Of a stretch of 6,422 bases of DNA, positions 1-5,804 are shown in pieces. The notes below the pieces were generated by a model, which saw nothing but the letters and a program-made list of their open reading frames with translations, had not been told where the DNA came from and ran no database searches. Where the stretch lies: positions 1 through 6,422 of the forward strand of contig JAGQTR010000139.1 of assembly GCA_020438915.1 (NCBI GenBank). The letters are read 5' to 3'. Both the position numbers and the translations under genes were made by a program. Every line of letters starts with the position of its first letter. Within the stretch, counting starts at the first letter, position 1. This stretch comes from Mycobacterium sp. (GTDB lineage Bacteria; Actinomycetota; Actinomycetes; Mycobacteriales; Mycobacteriaceae).

Positions 1-1024
1 TGAGCCGGAAGAACTCCGACCAGCCCCGCGGAAACAGCACCATCACGGGCAGGTTCACCAGCAACCAGACCAGCACGGCCACCAGCGCGGTACGTCCGAC
101 TTCGCGCAGCCTCCCGGTACGGATCGCCAGCAGGGCCAGCGGGATCAGCAGTAGCAGCGGATACAGCTTGGCCGCCACTCCCAGCCCGATGAGCACACCT
201 GCCAGCCCAGGTCTTCGCCGCGCCCAGGCCAGTAAGGCACCGGCGGCTAAAGCTGTAGCCAGCGCGTCGAAATTGGTGAAGATCTGGAAGATCACGATCG
301 GTGACGCCGCAACCAAAGCCGCGTCCCAGATACGTCGCGGGCCGGCGAGCATCGCGGTCGCCCACAACGTCGTCAGCCACGCCAGCGCCAACCCGAACGC
401 GGCGATGTTGAAGAACATCACCACCTCGGCGACGATCGGGACCGACACCAGCTTCGTCAGCGCCGTATAGGTTTTCGCCAGCGACATCGCCAGGTACTGG
501 TAGATCCCCGTCAGCACCGGATACTCCATGTAACGCACGGCTGGGCTGCCGTCGTACTGAACGTGCGCCTTGCCTTCGGCGTCGGTCTCGACCCAGTTGG
601 ACTTGTAGGGAAACCTTCCCAGGTTCAACAACTCTGCGGTGTAGAGCGGCACGGTGTCGGAGTAGCACAGCTGGAAGTAGGCGCGTTGGTTCTCCCAGTT
701 GCCCACCCGCTGATCGGCCGCACCGCTGCCGGTGGTCTGCAGACACGCAGCCTTCGTCGAATAGCCGAGCGCGAGGAACACCAGTGCGATGAGCAACATG
801 GCGCGCAGCGGCGTCAGGAACCGGGAGCGACCGATCAACGCGTGCCGACCCACCGGGCCGCCGATGGTTTCCGAGAGTGCCGCGCCGAGGACGTCGGTGC
901 GGCTCGGCATGTCGCGGCCGTCCAGGCTCCGCAGGTCTTTAGCCAGCGGCGCCGGCGATTCGACTCCCGCCGGTTCAACCGACGAACCAACCCCGGTTGG
1001 TGCCGGTTCGCTCGGTTCCGTCAC
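1..1024 (-). CDS. Polytopic membrane protein, GT87/DUF2029-like (Rv0051 homologue), 5' part only
   Basis: The frame stays open from a GTG at 1024 to the left edge, giving 341 N-terminal residues with the C-terminus outside the window. The protein has a soluble Pro/Ser/Glu-rich N-terminus of about 70 residues, a first membrane segment near 72-92, and an extracytoplasmic-looking loop with several Trp, Tyr and Cys. It then has a YMEYPVLTG motif at 165-173 and several hydrophobic segments, including one with FTNFD (249-253) and one with AAKLYP (K286). These motifs are typical of GT87/DUF2029 GT-C-type transferases, which use polyprenyl-phosphate sugars on the outer membrane face; the actual substrate is unknown. 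The GTG start is chosen because it overlaps the ponA1 TGA stop (GTGA), suggesting translational coupling; no good Shine-Dalgarno is visible. An internal ATG near residue 76 would cut into the first membrane helix, so it is less likely. The family call is good; the function is inferred. Confidence 0.85.
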   Translation of the reverse strand, partial: MTEPSEPAPTGVGSSVEPAGVESPAPLAKDLRSLDGRDMPSRTDVLGAALSETIGGPVGRHALIGRSRFLTPLRAMLLIALVFLALGYSTKAACLQTTGSGAADQRVGNWENQRAYFQLCYSDTVPLYTAELLNLGRFPYKSNWVETDAEGKAHVQYDGSPAVRYMEYPVLTGIYQYLAMSLAKTYTALTKLVSVPIVAEVVMFFNIAAFGLALAWLTTLWATAMLAGPRRIWDAALVAASPIVIFQIFTNFDALATALAAGALLAWARRRPGLAGVLIGLGVAAKLYPLLLLIPLALLAIRTGRLREVGRTALVAVLVWLLVNLPVMVLFPRGWSEFFRL

Positions 1025-3612
1025 GGGGGCGGCAGGGGACCTGGCGGTGGCGGCAGACCTGGACCTGGCGGTGGCGGCAGACCTGGACCCGGCGGCGCCA
1101 TCTCGGGTGCCGGTGGTGGCGGCGCGCCGGGCACGCCTTCGGGCCCCGGCGGTGCCCCCACCGGAGGCGGCGGTCCCACCGGCACGGTGGTCGGGGGTCC
1201 CCACGGGATCGTGATGCCCGGTGCGATCTCCAGCGTCGGCTGGATCACCGTCTCTGAGGGCGGTGCGACCTCGGTGGGCGACGGCGGCGGTGGGGGCGGC
1301 GGGGGTGCTTGCGGTACTCCGGCGTAGCCACCGATCTCCTCGGGCTTGGGGAACGACTCGATATCGGTGCCTTCCAGGGCGCCATCCATCGTGGCCTTCC
1401 AGATGTCGGACGGCAGCCCCGCGCCGTATACCGGTGAGCCCCACTGGTTCACCAGTGGTTTGGTGCCCTCGGTAGTACCGACCCACACTGCGGTCGACAA
1501 CGAGGGGGTGAAACCCACCATCCAGGCGTCCCGGTTGGCGCCGGTATCGCCGAGCTGGTTGGTGCCGGTCTTGGCGGCCGACGGACGTCCACCGGCGAGG
1601 TTATGGCCGCCGGAGTACCCGGCGATCGGCTGCATGGCAGCGGTCACGTTATCGGCGACGGCCTTGTCGATGCGCTGCTCACCAGGGTTGTCCTCCTGGC
1701 TGAGGTCGAACAGCACGTCACCCTCGGCGTTGACGACCTTCTGCACGAAATGCGGCCGGTGGTAGACCCCCGATGCGGCGATGGTGGCATACGCCGACGC
1801 CATGTCCAACACCCGGGTCTGGTACTGGCCCAGCACGATTCCGTTGTTCGGAGGGCCACCCTGGCCATCCTCGGAGAGGGTGTGCTCCACCCCGGGGAAG
1901 CTCTCGGCGATGCCGGCCTGGTGCGCGGCGTCGGCGACGTCCTGCGGCCCGTTATCGAGCTTGAGCATCAACCGGTAGTAGCTGGTGTTCAACGACTTCT
2001 TCAGGGCCTCGGCGATGTTGCAGGTCCCGCAGCCGCCGCCCCCAACATTCGAGATCTCGATGCCGTTGACGCTCACCGGCGAGCTGTCCACCTGGTAGCC
2101 CAGGCCCATGCCTTGCTGCAGGGCAGCGATCAAGGCGAACACTTTGAATGACGACCCGGTGGGGAGCCCGGCCTGTGCGAAGTCGAACCCAGCCGCGTCC
2201 GATCCGCCGTAATAGGCCCTGATTCCACCGGTTCTCGGGTCGATCGACACCACCGCCGCACGCATCTCGGGGTCCTGTCCGTCGAGATATTCCTCGACGG
2301 CATCCAGGGCCGCGGACTGCGCCTGCGGATCGATCGTGGTGGTGATCTGCAAGCCCTCGGTGTTCAGCGTCTGCTCGTTGATATTGAAGATGTCGAGCAG
2401 TTCGTTGATTACCTGCCGCTCGATCAGACCGTTGGGTCCGGTGGTCTGGTTCTGGGTGCTCGCCAGGTCCGGCGGGACGGTCGGCGGAAACACCTGCGCG
2501 GCCCGGTCGGCCGGCGACAACGCCCCGATCTCCACCATCCCGTCCAGCACCCAATTCCACCGTGCCGCCGATGCGTCGGGATCGACGGCCGGATCGAGCA
2601 CCGAGGGCCGTTGGATGAGCGCAGCGAGTAGCGCACCCTCGGCGACGTTGAGTTCCTCCACCGGCTTGGCGAAGTAAGCCTGGGACGCGGCCGCCACCCC
2701 GTAGGCGCCGCGACCGAAATAGATGATGTTCAAATAGGATTGCAGCACCTGGTCCTTGGACCATTCGCCCGACATCTTGGTGGAGATCACCAGTTCTTTG
2801 GCCTTACGGATCACCCCGCCGAGGCCGGAGCGGGCATCGCCCACCAACGCGTTCTTGACGTACTGCTGGGTGATCGTCGATCCGCCCTGTAGATCTCCGC
2901 CGAAGATGTTGTTCCTGGCTGCGCGCATGAACCCGGTGAACGAGAAGCCGGGATTGGAGTAGAAGTCCCGGTCCTCAGCGGCCATCACCGCGTCCCGCAC
3001 GTGCACCGGGATCTGGCTGATGTCGACGTCAATCCGGTTGCCTTCGGGCGGAACAATTTTCGAGAGCTCGGAGCCGTCGCTGGCCAAGATGGTCGACACC
3101 TGCGCGGTGCGGATATCGCCAGGCTTGGGTACGTCGACGATCATGTACGCCATACCGAAGGTCAGCAGCGGAAGCACGACCAGCACCACCACCGTGGCGA
3201 GAAGGCCGCGGCGCACCCACCTCCAGTTGACCTGTGGACCCGGTCTCGAGGCACCGTCGGACGGCCCGCCCCCGGTGGGCCCACCTCCCCCTGGTGGCCG
3301 GGTCGGTGGTGGTGGCGGTGGCGGAGCGGGCGGGGTGCCGTCGAGCGCCCGTTTGACCGCATCGATCGGGTCCCGCAGATGCGCCGGCGTGCCCTCCCGC
3401 ACCGGCGGCAGGATGGTCGTGCGCCGGTCATCGGGGGCATTCCCGCCGCGACCGCGGGCGGCGTCGGGTGCGGGAGCGCGGTGTGCGCCGCCGTCGCCGG
3501 TCCGCTGCGGCGGTCCGTCTGCTCGGCGGGGTGGTTGTGGGCTCACGTCTTCGGTCATTGGGCCTTCCAGGGCGTCGTCGGCCGACCGGTCGTGGCGCCC
3601 TTCGTTATTCAC
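1021..3612 (-). CDS. ponA1: Bifunctional class A penicillin-binding protein PonA1 (peptidoglycan glycosyltransferase / transpeptidase)
   Basis: This is a membrane-anchored enzyme that polymerises lipid II into glycan strands and crosslinks the peptides. Numbered from the GTG at 3612 (863 residues), it has a basic, Pro/Gly-rich cytoplasmic tail (1-135), a membrane anchor at 136-159, and a GT51 domain with EDRDF (catalytic Glu213), GGSTITQQ at 243-250, a KAKE motif ending at Glu273, and LNIIYFGRGAYG at 294-305. The transpeptidase domain carries SSFK (nucleophile Ser487, Lys490), SLN at 540-542 and KTG at 681-683, so both activities look intact. A CGTC pair lies at Cys528/Cys531. The tail from about 769 is proline-rich. 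The start is chosen because MNNEGRHDRS resembles the recalled start of the 820-residue M. tuberculosis protein and overlaps the upstream gene by 8 bases. Alternatives are GTG 3627 and ATG 3558; the latter has a GGAAGG about 4 bases upstream. Thr65 in DRRTTILPP aligns with the reported PknB site Thr34 of M. tuberculosis PonA1. Confidence 0.96.
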   Translation of the reverse strand: MNNEGRHDRSADDALEGPMTEDVSPQPPRRADGPPQRTGDGGAHRAPAPDAARGRGGNAPDDRRTTILPPVREGTPAHLRDPIDAVKRALDGTPPAPPPPPPPTRPPGGGGPTGGGPSDGASRPGPQVNWRWVRRGLLATVVVLVVLPLLTFGMAYMIVDVPKPGDIRTAQVSTILASDGSELSKIVPPEGNRIDVDISQIPVHVRDAVMAAEDRDFYSNPGFSFTGFMRAARNNIFGGDLQGGSTITQQYVKNALVGDARSGLGGVIRKAKELVISTKMSGEWSKDQVLQSYLNIIYFGRGAYGVAAASQAYFAKPVEELNVAEGALLAALIQRPSVLDPAVDPDASAARWNWVLDGMVEIGALSPADRAAQVFPPTVPPDLASTQNQTTGPNGLIERQVINELLDIFNINEQTLNTEGLQITTTIDPQAQSAALDAVEEYLDGQDPEMRAAVVSIDPRTGGIRAYYGGSDAAGFDFAQAGLPTGSSFKVFALIAALQQGMGLGYQVDSSPVSVNGIEISNVGGGGCGTCNIAEALKKSLNTSYYRLMLKLDNGPQDVADAAHQAGIAESFPGVEHTLSEDGQGGPPNNGIVLGQYQTRVLDMASAYATIAASGVYHRPHFVQKVVNAEGDVLFDLSQEDNPGEQRIDKAVADNVTAAMQPIAGYSGGHNLAGGRPSAAKTGTNQLGDTGANRDAWMVGFTPSLSTAVWVGTTEGTKPLVNQWGSPVYGAGLPSDIWKATMDGALEGTDIESFPKPEEIGGYAGVPQAPPPPPPPPSPTEVAPPSETVIQPTLEIAPGITIPWGPPTTVPVGPPPPVGAPPGPEGVPGAPPPPAPEMAPPGPGLPPPPGPGLPPPPGPLPPP
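1037..1084. repeat. Two exact 24-base tandem copies in the ponA1 3' end
   Basis: Positions 1037-1060 and 1061-1084 are identical. On the coding (minus) strand each unit encodes eight residues of the GPGLPPPP series, and a degenerate third copy follows from 1085. The repeat lies in the proline-rich tail of PonA1 and keeps the frame, so copy number could vary by slippage or recombination without disrupting the gene. Confidence 0.85.
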
Positions 3613-4039
3613 TGGCCGTGCGCGCACGACCGCGCGCCGTCTGGGTCCGTCGTGGCCCGGGCGAGCCCTTGGGCGGTGGCACCGCTCCGAGTTTGTACGA
3701 CTTGACCAGGTGGTTCCAACTGCAAGTGCGGCATACCTCCACCACGTGTACCGAGAATTCGTCGTAGCGGGTCGCCAGCAGGACCAGCTCCTCGGCGGTG
3801 CGTGCGGACCCCGATACCGGGCCGAGTTGATCGCCGAACACCCACGACACCAGGGTCAGCTGTTCCTTGCGGCAGATGGGACAGATCACCGAGCTGGGCT
3901 TGCCGTGGAACTTCGCAGCGCGCAGGAGGTAGGGGTTGGCGTCGCAGACCTCGGAGACGCCGGTTCGGCCCGAATACACTTCGGCCAGCACGGATCGCCT
4001 TCGCAGGGCGTAATCCACCACCTGTCGCTGGAATCGCAC
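3605..4039 (-). CDS. DUF5318-type conserved protein with a four-cysteine zinc-ribbon pattern (Rv0049 homologue)
   Basis: This is a 144-residue cytoplasmic protein with no signal peptide or membrane segment. It has two CxxC pairs, Cys53/Cys56 (in VICPICRKE) and Cys103/Cys106 (in VEVCRTCSWNH), the usual spacing for a zinc ribbon. Between them lies a hydrophobic and acidic segment (LTLVSWVFGD, then TAEELVLLATRYDEF). The C-terminal 25 residues are basic, Pro/Gly-rich and probably disordered. I recognise it as the actinobacterial DUF5318 family (M. tuberculosis Rv0049); no biochemical function is known to me. The GTG start at 4039 gives the family's MRxQRQVVDYALRRR opening and lies 7 bases after a TACTCT -10 element, suggesting a leaderless message. 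It is first in the cluster with ponA1, whose preferred start overlaps its last 8 bases, so the two are probably co-expressed. Zinc binding is inferred from the cysteine spacing only. Confidence 0.9.
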   Translation of the reverse strand: MRFQRQVVDYALRRRSVLAEVYSGRTGVSEVCDANPYLLRAAKFHGKPSSVICPICRKEQLTLVSWVFGDQLGPVSGSARTAEELVLLATRYDEFSVHVVEVCRTCSWNHLVKSYKLGAVPPPKGSPGPRRTQTARGRARTASE

Positions 4040-4052
4040 GAGGACCAGAGTA
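4040..4052 (-). promoter_or_regulatory. Leaderless promoter for the Rv0049-like/ponA1 cluster
   Basis: On the minus strand the hexamer TACTCT (4052-4047) fits the mycobacterial -10 consensus TANNNT. It is followed by 7 bases (GGTCCTC) and then the GTG start at 4039. This spacing would place transcription initiation on or next to the G of the start codon. No Shine-Dalgarno or convincing -35 box is visible, consistent with leaderless translation. The call is inferred from sequence pattern and has no transcript data behind it. Confidence 0.55.
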
Positions 4053-4148
4053 CGTCGGTGCGGCCATCACCGAGGCGCGACGTGCGACCCGGCTGCCCAT
4101 CCACCCGTCATGATCAAGCCTGGCCTGCGTGATCACCGCGCCAACTCC

Positions 4149-4161
4149 TACGATCATCGTC
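4149..4161 (+). promoter_or_regulatory. Leaderless promoter for the DUF1707 membrane protein gene
   Basis: TACGAT (4149-4154) matches the TANNNT -10 consensus. It is followed by 7 bases (CATCGTC) and then a GTG at 4162, so transcription would start at or beside the start codon. There is no Shine-Dalgarno sequence ahead of this GTG or of the more upstream GTG at 4129. The element therefore supports both a leaderless message and the 4162 start. Confidence 0.55.
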
Positions 4162-5031
4162 GTGGCATCGGGTGGCTCGGCGCGGCGGACAGCGGGAACC
4201 CGCGCCAAAGACAGTGACCGCAACGATGCGTGCCAGATGCTCGACGGCGCTCTGGCCGAAGGCCAGCTGTCGATGGCCGAGCACGGTGAGCGTGTGAAGA
4301 CGGCGACCGCCGCGACGACGCTCGGCGAACTCCAAGCCCTGCTCTCCGACCTGCAGACCAGCGAGTCGCCGATCCAGCTGCCGGAGCTCAACGGCCGCCG
4401 CCTGCCCGCTCTCGGCAACGGCTGGGGTCTGCGCGTCGCGATCGCCGGGGTTCTGGTGGTACTCGGTGTGGCCATCGGCTGGGGTCTGTACGGCAACACC
4501 CCCTCACCGCTGAACTTCACCTCCGATCCCGGTGCCAAATCCGATGGAATCCCGGCCACGGTGCTGACCCCGCCGCGGCAGTTGCACTCGCTGGGCGGGC
4601 TCAACGGCCTGATTGAGCAGATGAGGCAGAAGTGGGGCGACACCGAGGGCTACAGCCTGACCGTGTACCCGGACTATGCCTCGCTGGAGCGCTCCGACCC
4701 ATCCGATAGTCGACGGCTATTGCGCTATACCTACCGGGGTGGGTGGGGCGACCCCTCGACGTCGGCCAAGGATGACCGCGACGTACTGGTCGATCTCGCG
4801 GCCTTCGACGTCCCGACTGTGATCGGGATCATTCGGGGCGCGCCGGAAACCCTGGGCATCGAGGCCAAGGACGTCTCCAGCATGTACCTGTCGATCGATC
4901 CGAGCAGCGATACCACGGCTCCCCCGGGTGCCGTTGACCTGTCGATCTATGTTTCCAGCGACTTCGGCAGCGGCTACATCGAGGTCAATCCCGACGGGTC
5001 CGTCAAGCAGATCCACTACCCGAGCCGCTGA
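4162..5031 (+). CDS. DUF1707 domain-containing single-pass membrane protein (Rv0048c homologue)
   Basis: The protein has 289 residues. The N-terminal cytoplasmic part (about 13-66) reads AKDSDRNDACQMLDGALAEG, then QLSMAEHGERVKTATAATTLGEL, which is a DUF1707 domain: conserved RxSDxDR-like opening, G-x-L/L-E-E-like middle, and closing T-x-x-EL-x-x-L-x-x-DL. One membrane helix follows at about 88-109 (hydrophobic, Gly/Val/Ala-rich). An extracytoplasmic region of about 180 residues then shows alternating hydrophobic strands (YSLTVYPDYASL, LLRYTYRGGW, YIEVNPDGSVKQIHY) but matches no enzyme family I recognise. The start at GTG 4162 is preferred over GTG 4129 because it sits 7 bases after a TACGAT -10 element and gives the 289-residue length I recall for M. 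tuberculosis Rv0048c. It is divergent from the ponA1 cluster and upstream of the PadR gene. A role as an envelope sensor or scaffold is possible but unproven. Confidence 0.87.
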   Translation: MASGGSARRTAGTRAKDSDRNDACQMLDGALAEGQLSMAEHGERVKTATAATTLGELQALLSDLQTSESPIQLPELNGRRLPALGNGWGLRVAIAGVLVVLGVAIGWGLYGNTPSPLNFTSDPGAKSDGIPATVLTPPRQLHSLGGLNGLIEQMRQKWGDTEGYSLTVYPDYASLERSDPSDSRRLLRYTYRGGWGDPSTSAKDDRDVLVDLAAFDVPTVIGIIRGAPETLGIEAKDVSSMYLSIDPSSDTTAPPGAVDLSIYVSSDFGSGYIEVNPDGSVKQIHYPSR

Positions 5032-5060
5032 GGCCCCCGGGGCTCCGCCCTGCCGGGGCC
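5032..5060 (+). terminator. GC-rich hairpin after the DUF1707 gene
   Basis: Directly after the TGA stop, GGCCCC (5032-5037) can pair with GGGGCC (5055-5060) around a 17-base loop. The register CCCCGG (5035-5040) with CCGGGG (5053-5058) is an alternative. No T-tract follows, so this is not a classical intrinsic terminator. Mycobacteria often lack U-tracts, so it may slow or end transcription before the PadR gene. This is a weak, pattern-based call. Confidence 0.3.
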
Positions 5061-5082
5061 ACTGGTACAAATGTGTTCCCGA

Positions 5083-5113
5083 TGTAGCGCGGAATATATC
5101 GGCGCGATACAGT
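5083..5113 (+). promoter_or_regulatory. Candidate promoter and operator for the PadR-ino1 unit
   Basis: TACAGT (5108-5113) fits the TANNNT -10 consensus and would start transcription near 5120, leaving a leader of about 50 bases that contains the Shine-Dalgarno at 5157. It overlaps an imperfect dyad: TGTAGCGC (5083-5090) and GCGCGATACA (5102-5111), separated by an AT-rich core (GGAATATATCG). PadR regulators commonly bind dyads with TGT/ACA ends and repress their own promoter, so autoregulation is a reasonable inference. No convincing -35 box is visible. Confidence 0.35.
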
Positions 5114-5156
5114 TGCCCGAGGTGTTGAGCCGTCGTAGCGACGGAGAAACTGTGCG

Positions 5157-5162
5157 AGGAGG
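5157..5162 (+). promoter_or_regulatory. Strong Shine-Dalgarno deciding the PadR start
   Basis: AGGAGG lies 8 bases before the ATG at 5171. An in-frame GTG at 5162 uses the last base of this motif, so it cannot be the start served by it. This supports ATG 5171. Confidence 0.85.
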
Positions 5163-5170
5163 TGGCCCGA

Positions 5171-5716
5171 ATGCTGGAACTGGCTGTTCTGGGTCTACTA
5201 CTCGAATCCCCAATGCACGGCTATGAGCTGCGGAAACGGCTGACCGGCCTGCTGGGAGCGTTTCGCGCCTTCTCCTACGGTTCGCTCTATCCGGCATTGC
5301 GTCGTATGCAGGCCGACGGTCTGATCGTGGAGGATGCGGCCCCGGAGGGCACCGTCAAGGTGCGCCGTGCCCGCCGCGTCTACCAGCTCACCGACACCGG
5401 TAAGCAGCGCTTCACCGAATTGGTCGCCGACACCGGGCCGCAGAATTTCTCCGACGACGGTTTCGGAGTTCACCTCGCGTTCTTCAACCGCACGCCCGCC
5501 GAGGCGCGGATGCGGATTCTGGAGGGTCGTCGTCGTCAGGTCGAGGAACGCCGCGAAGGCCTTCGGGAAGCAGTCGCGCGGGCCAGCAACTCGTTGGACC
5601 GGTACACCCGTCAGCTGCACCAGCTCGGACTGGAGTCCAGCGAGCGCGAAGTCAAATGGCTCAACGAGTTGATCGCGGCGGAAAGATCGGCGCAGGAACG
5701 CGCGGAGCAAACGTGA
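5171..5716 (+). CDS. PadR-family transcriptional regulator (Rv0047c homologue)
   Basis: This is a 181-residue DNA-binding regulator. Residues 1-80 form the PadR winged helix: the family-typical opening LELAVLGLLLESPMHGYEL, a recognition-helix region at 35-52 (SYGSLYPALRRMQADGLI), and a basic wing (VKVRRARRVYQLT) at about 62-74. The middle (NFSDDGFGVHLAFFNRTPAEA) resembles the C-terminal part of the PadR Vir_AT-like subfamily. Residues 113-175 are charged and helical (RRRQVEERREGLREAVARAS onward), likely a coiled-coil dimerisation arm. The ATG start is fixed by AGGAGG 8 bases upstream. The gene lies in the same direction as ino1, 88 bases upstream of it, which suggests co-transcription and possible control of inositol synthesis. 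The effector is unknown. A dyad overlapping the candidate upstream promoter could be its own operator. Confidence 0.94.
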   Translation: MLELAVLGLLLESPMHGYELRKRLTGLLGAFRAFSYGSLYPALRRMQADGLIVEDAAPEGTVKVRRARRVYQLTDTGKQRFTELVADTGPQNFSDDGFGVHLAFFNRTPAEARMRILEGRRRQVEERREGLREAVARASNSLDRYTRQLHQLGLESSEREVKWLNELIAAERSAQERAEQT

Positions 5717-5790
5717 ACACAGCAACCAGTGCGCCTGGCGCGAAGCGTCGGCAGTACGTCGGAATTACACGGCAAGTCGGAGTAGGACAA

Positions 5791-5796
5791 GAGGAG
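5791..5796 (+). promoter_or_regulatory. Shine-Dalgarno for ino1
   Basis: GAGGAG lies 8 bases before the ATG at 5805, close to the ideal spacing, and fixes the start. The remainder of the 88-base gap after the PadR stop shows no clear TANNNT promoter, though three GTCGG pentamers occur at 5747, 5758 and 5776. Confidence 0.8.
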
Positions 5797-5804
5797 AAAA
5801 CGTC

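Noticed and set aside
563..1327. Long plus-strand open frame of 254 codons
   Set aside because: It lies antisense to the GT87-like gene and the ponA1 3' end. Its Gly/Pro-rich product is the complement of the polyproline codons, and no family motif or Shine-Dalgarno is seen.
4129..4131. Upstream GTG start for the DUF1707 protein
   Set aside because: It would lie before the TACGAT -10 element, lacks a Shine-Dalgarno, and adds 11 residues not needed by the domain.
3020..4132. Plus-strand open frame of 370 codons, and a second of 234 codons at 3001-3705
   Set aside because: Both run antisense to ponA1 and the DUF5318 gene. The translation is low-complexity Arg/Ser/Gly typical of GC-rich shadow frames.
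3609..4643. Minus-strand open frame of 344 codons
   Set aside because: It is out of frame with the DUF5318 gene and antisense to the DUF1707 gene, both of which have recognisable proteins. Its own translation is compositionally biased without motifs.
5162..5164. GTG start for the PadR regulator three codons upstream
   Set aside because: It overlaps the AGGAGG Shine-Dalgarno, which is ideally placed for the ATG at 5171.
5198..5725. Minus-strand frame of 175 codons opposite the PadR gene, and 5661-6401 opposite ino1
   Set aside because: Both mirror well-identified genes on the plus strand. The second is rich in Asp/Val/Leu, as expected from reversing GC-biased codons.
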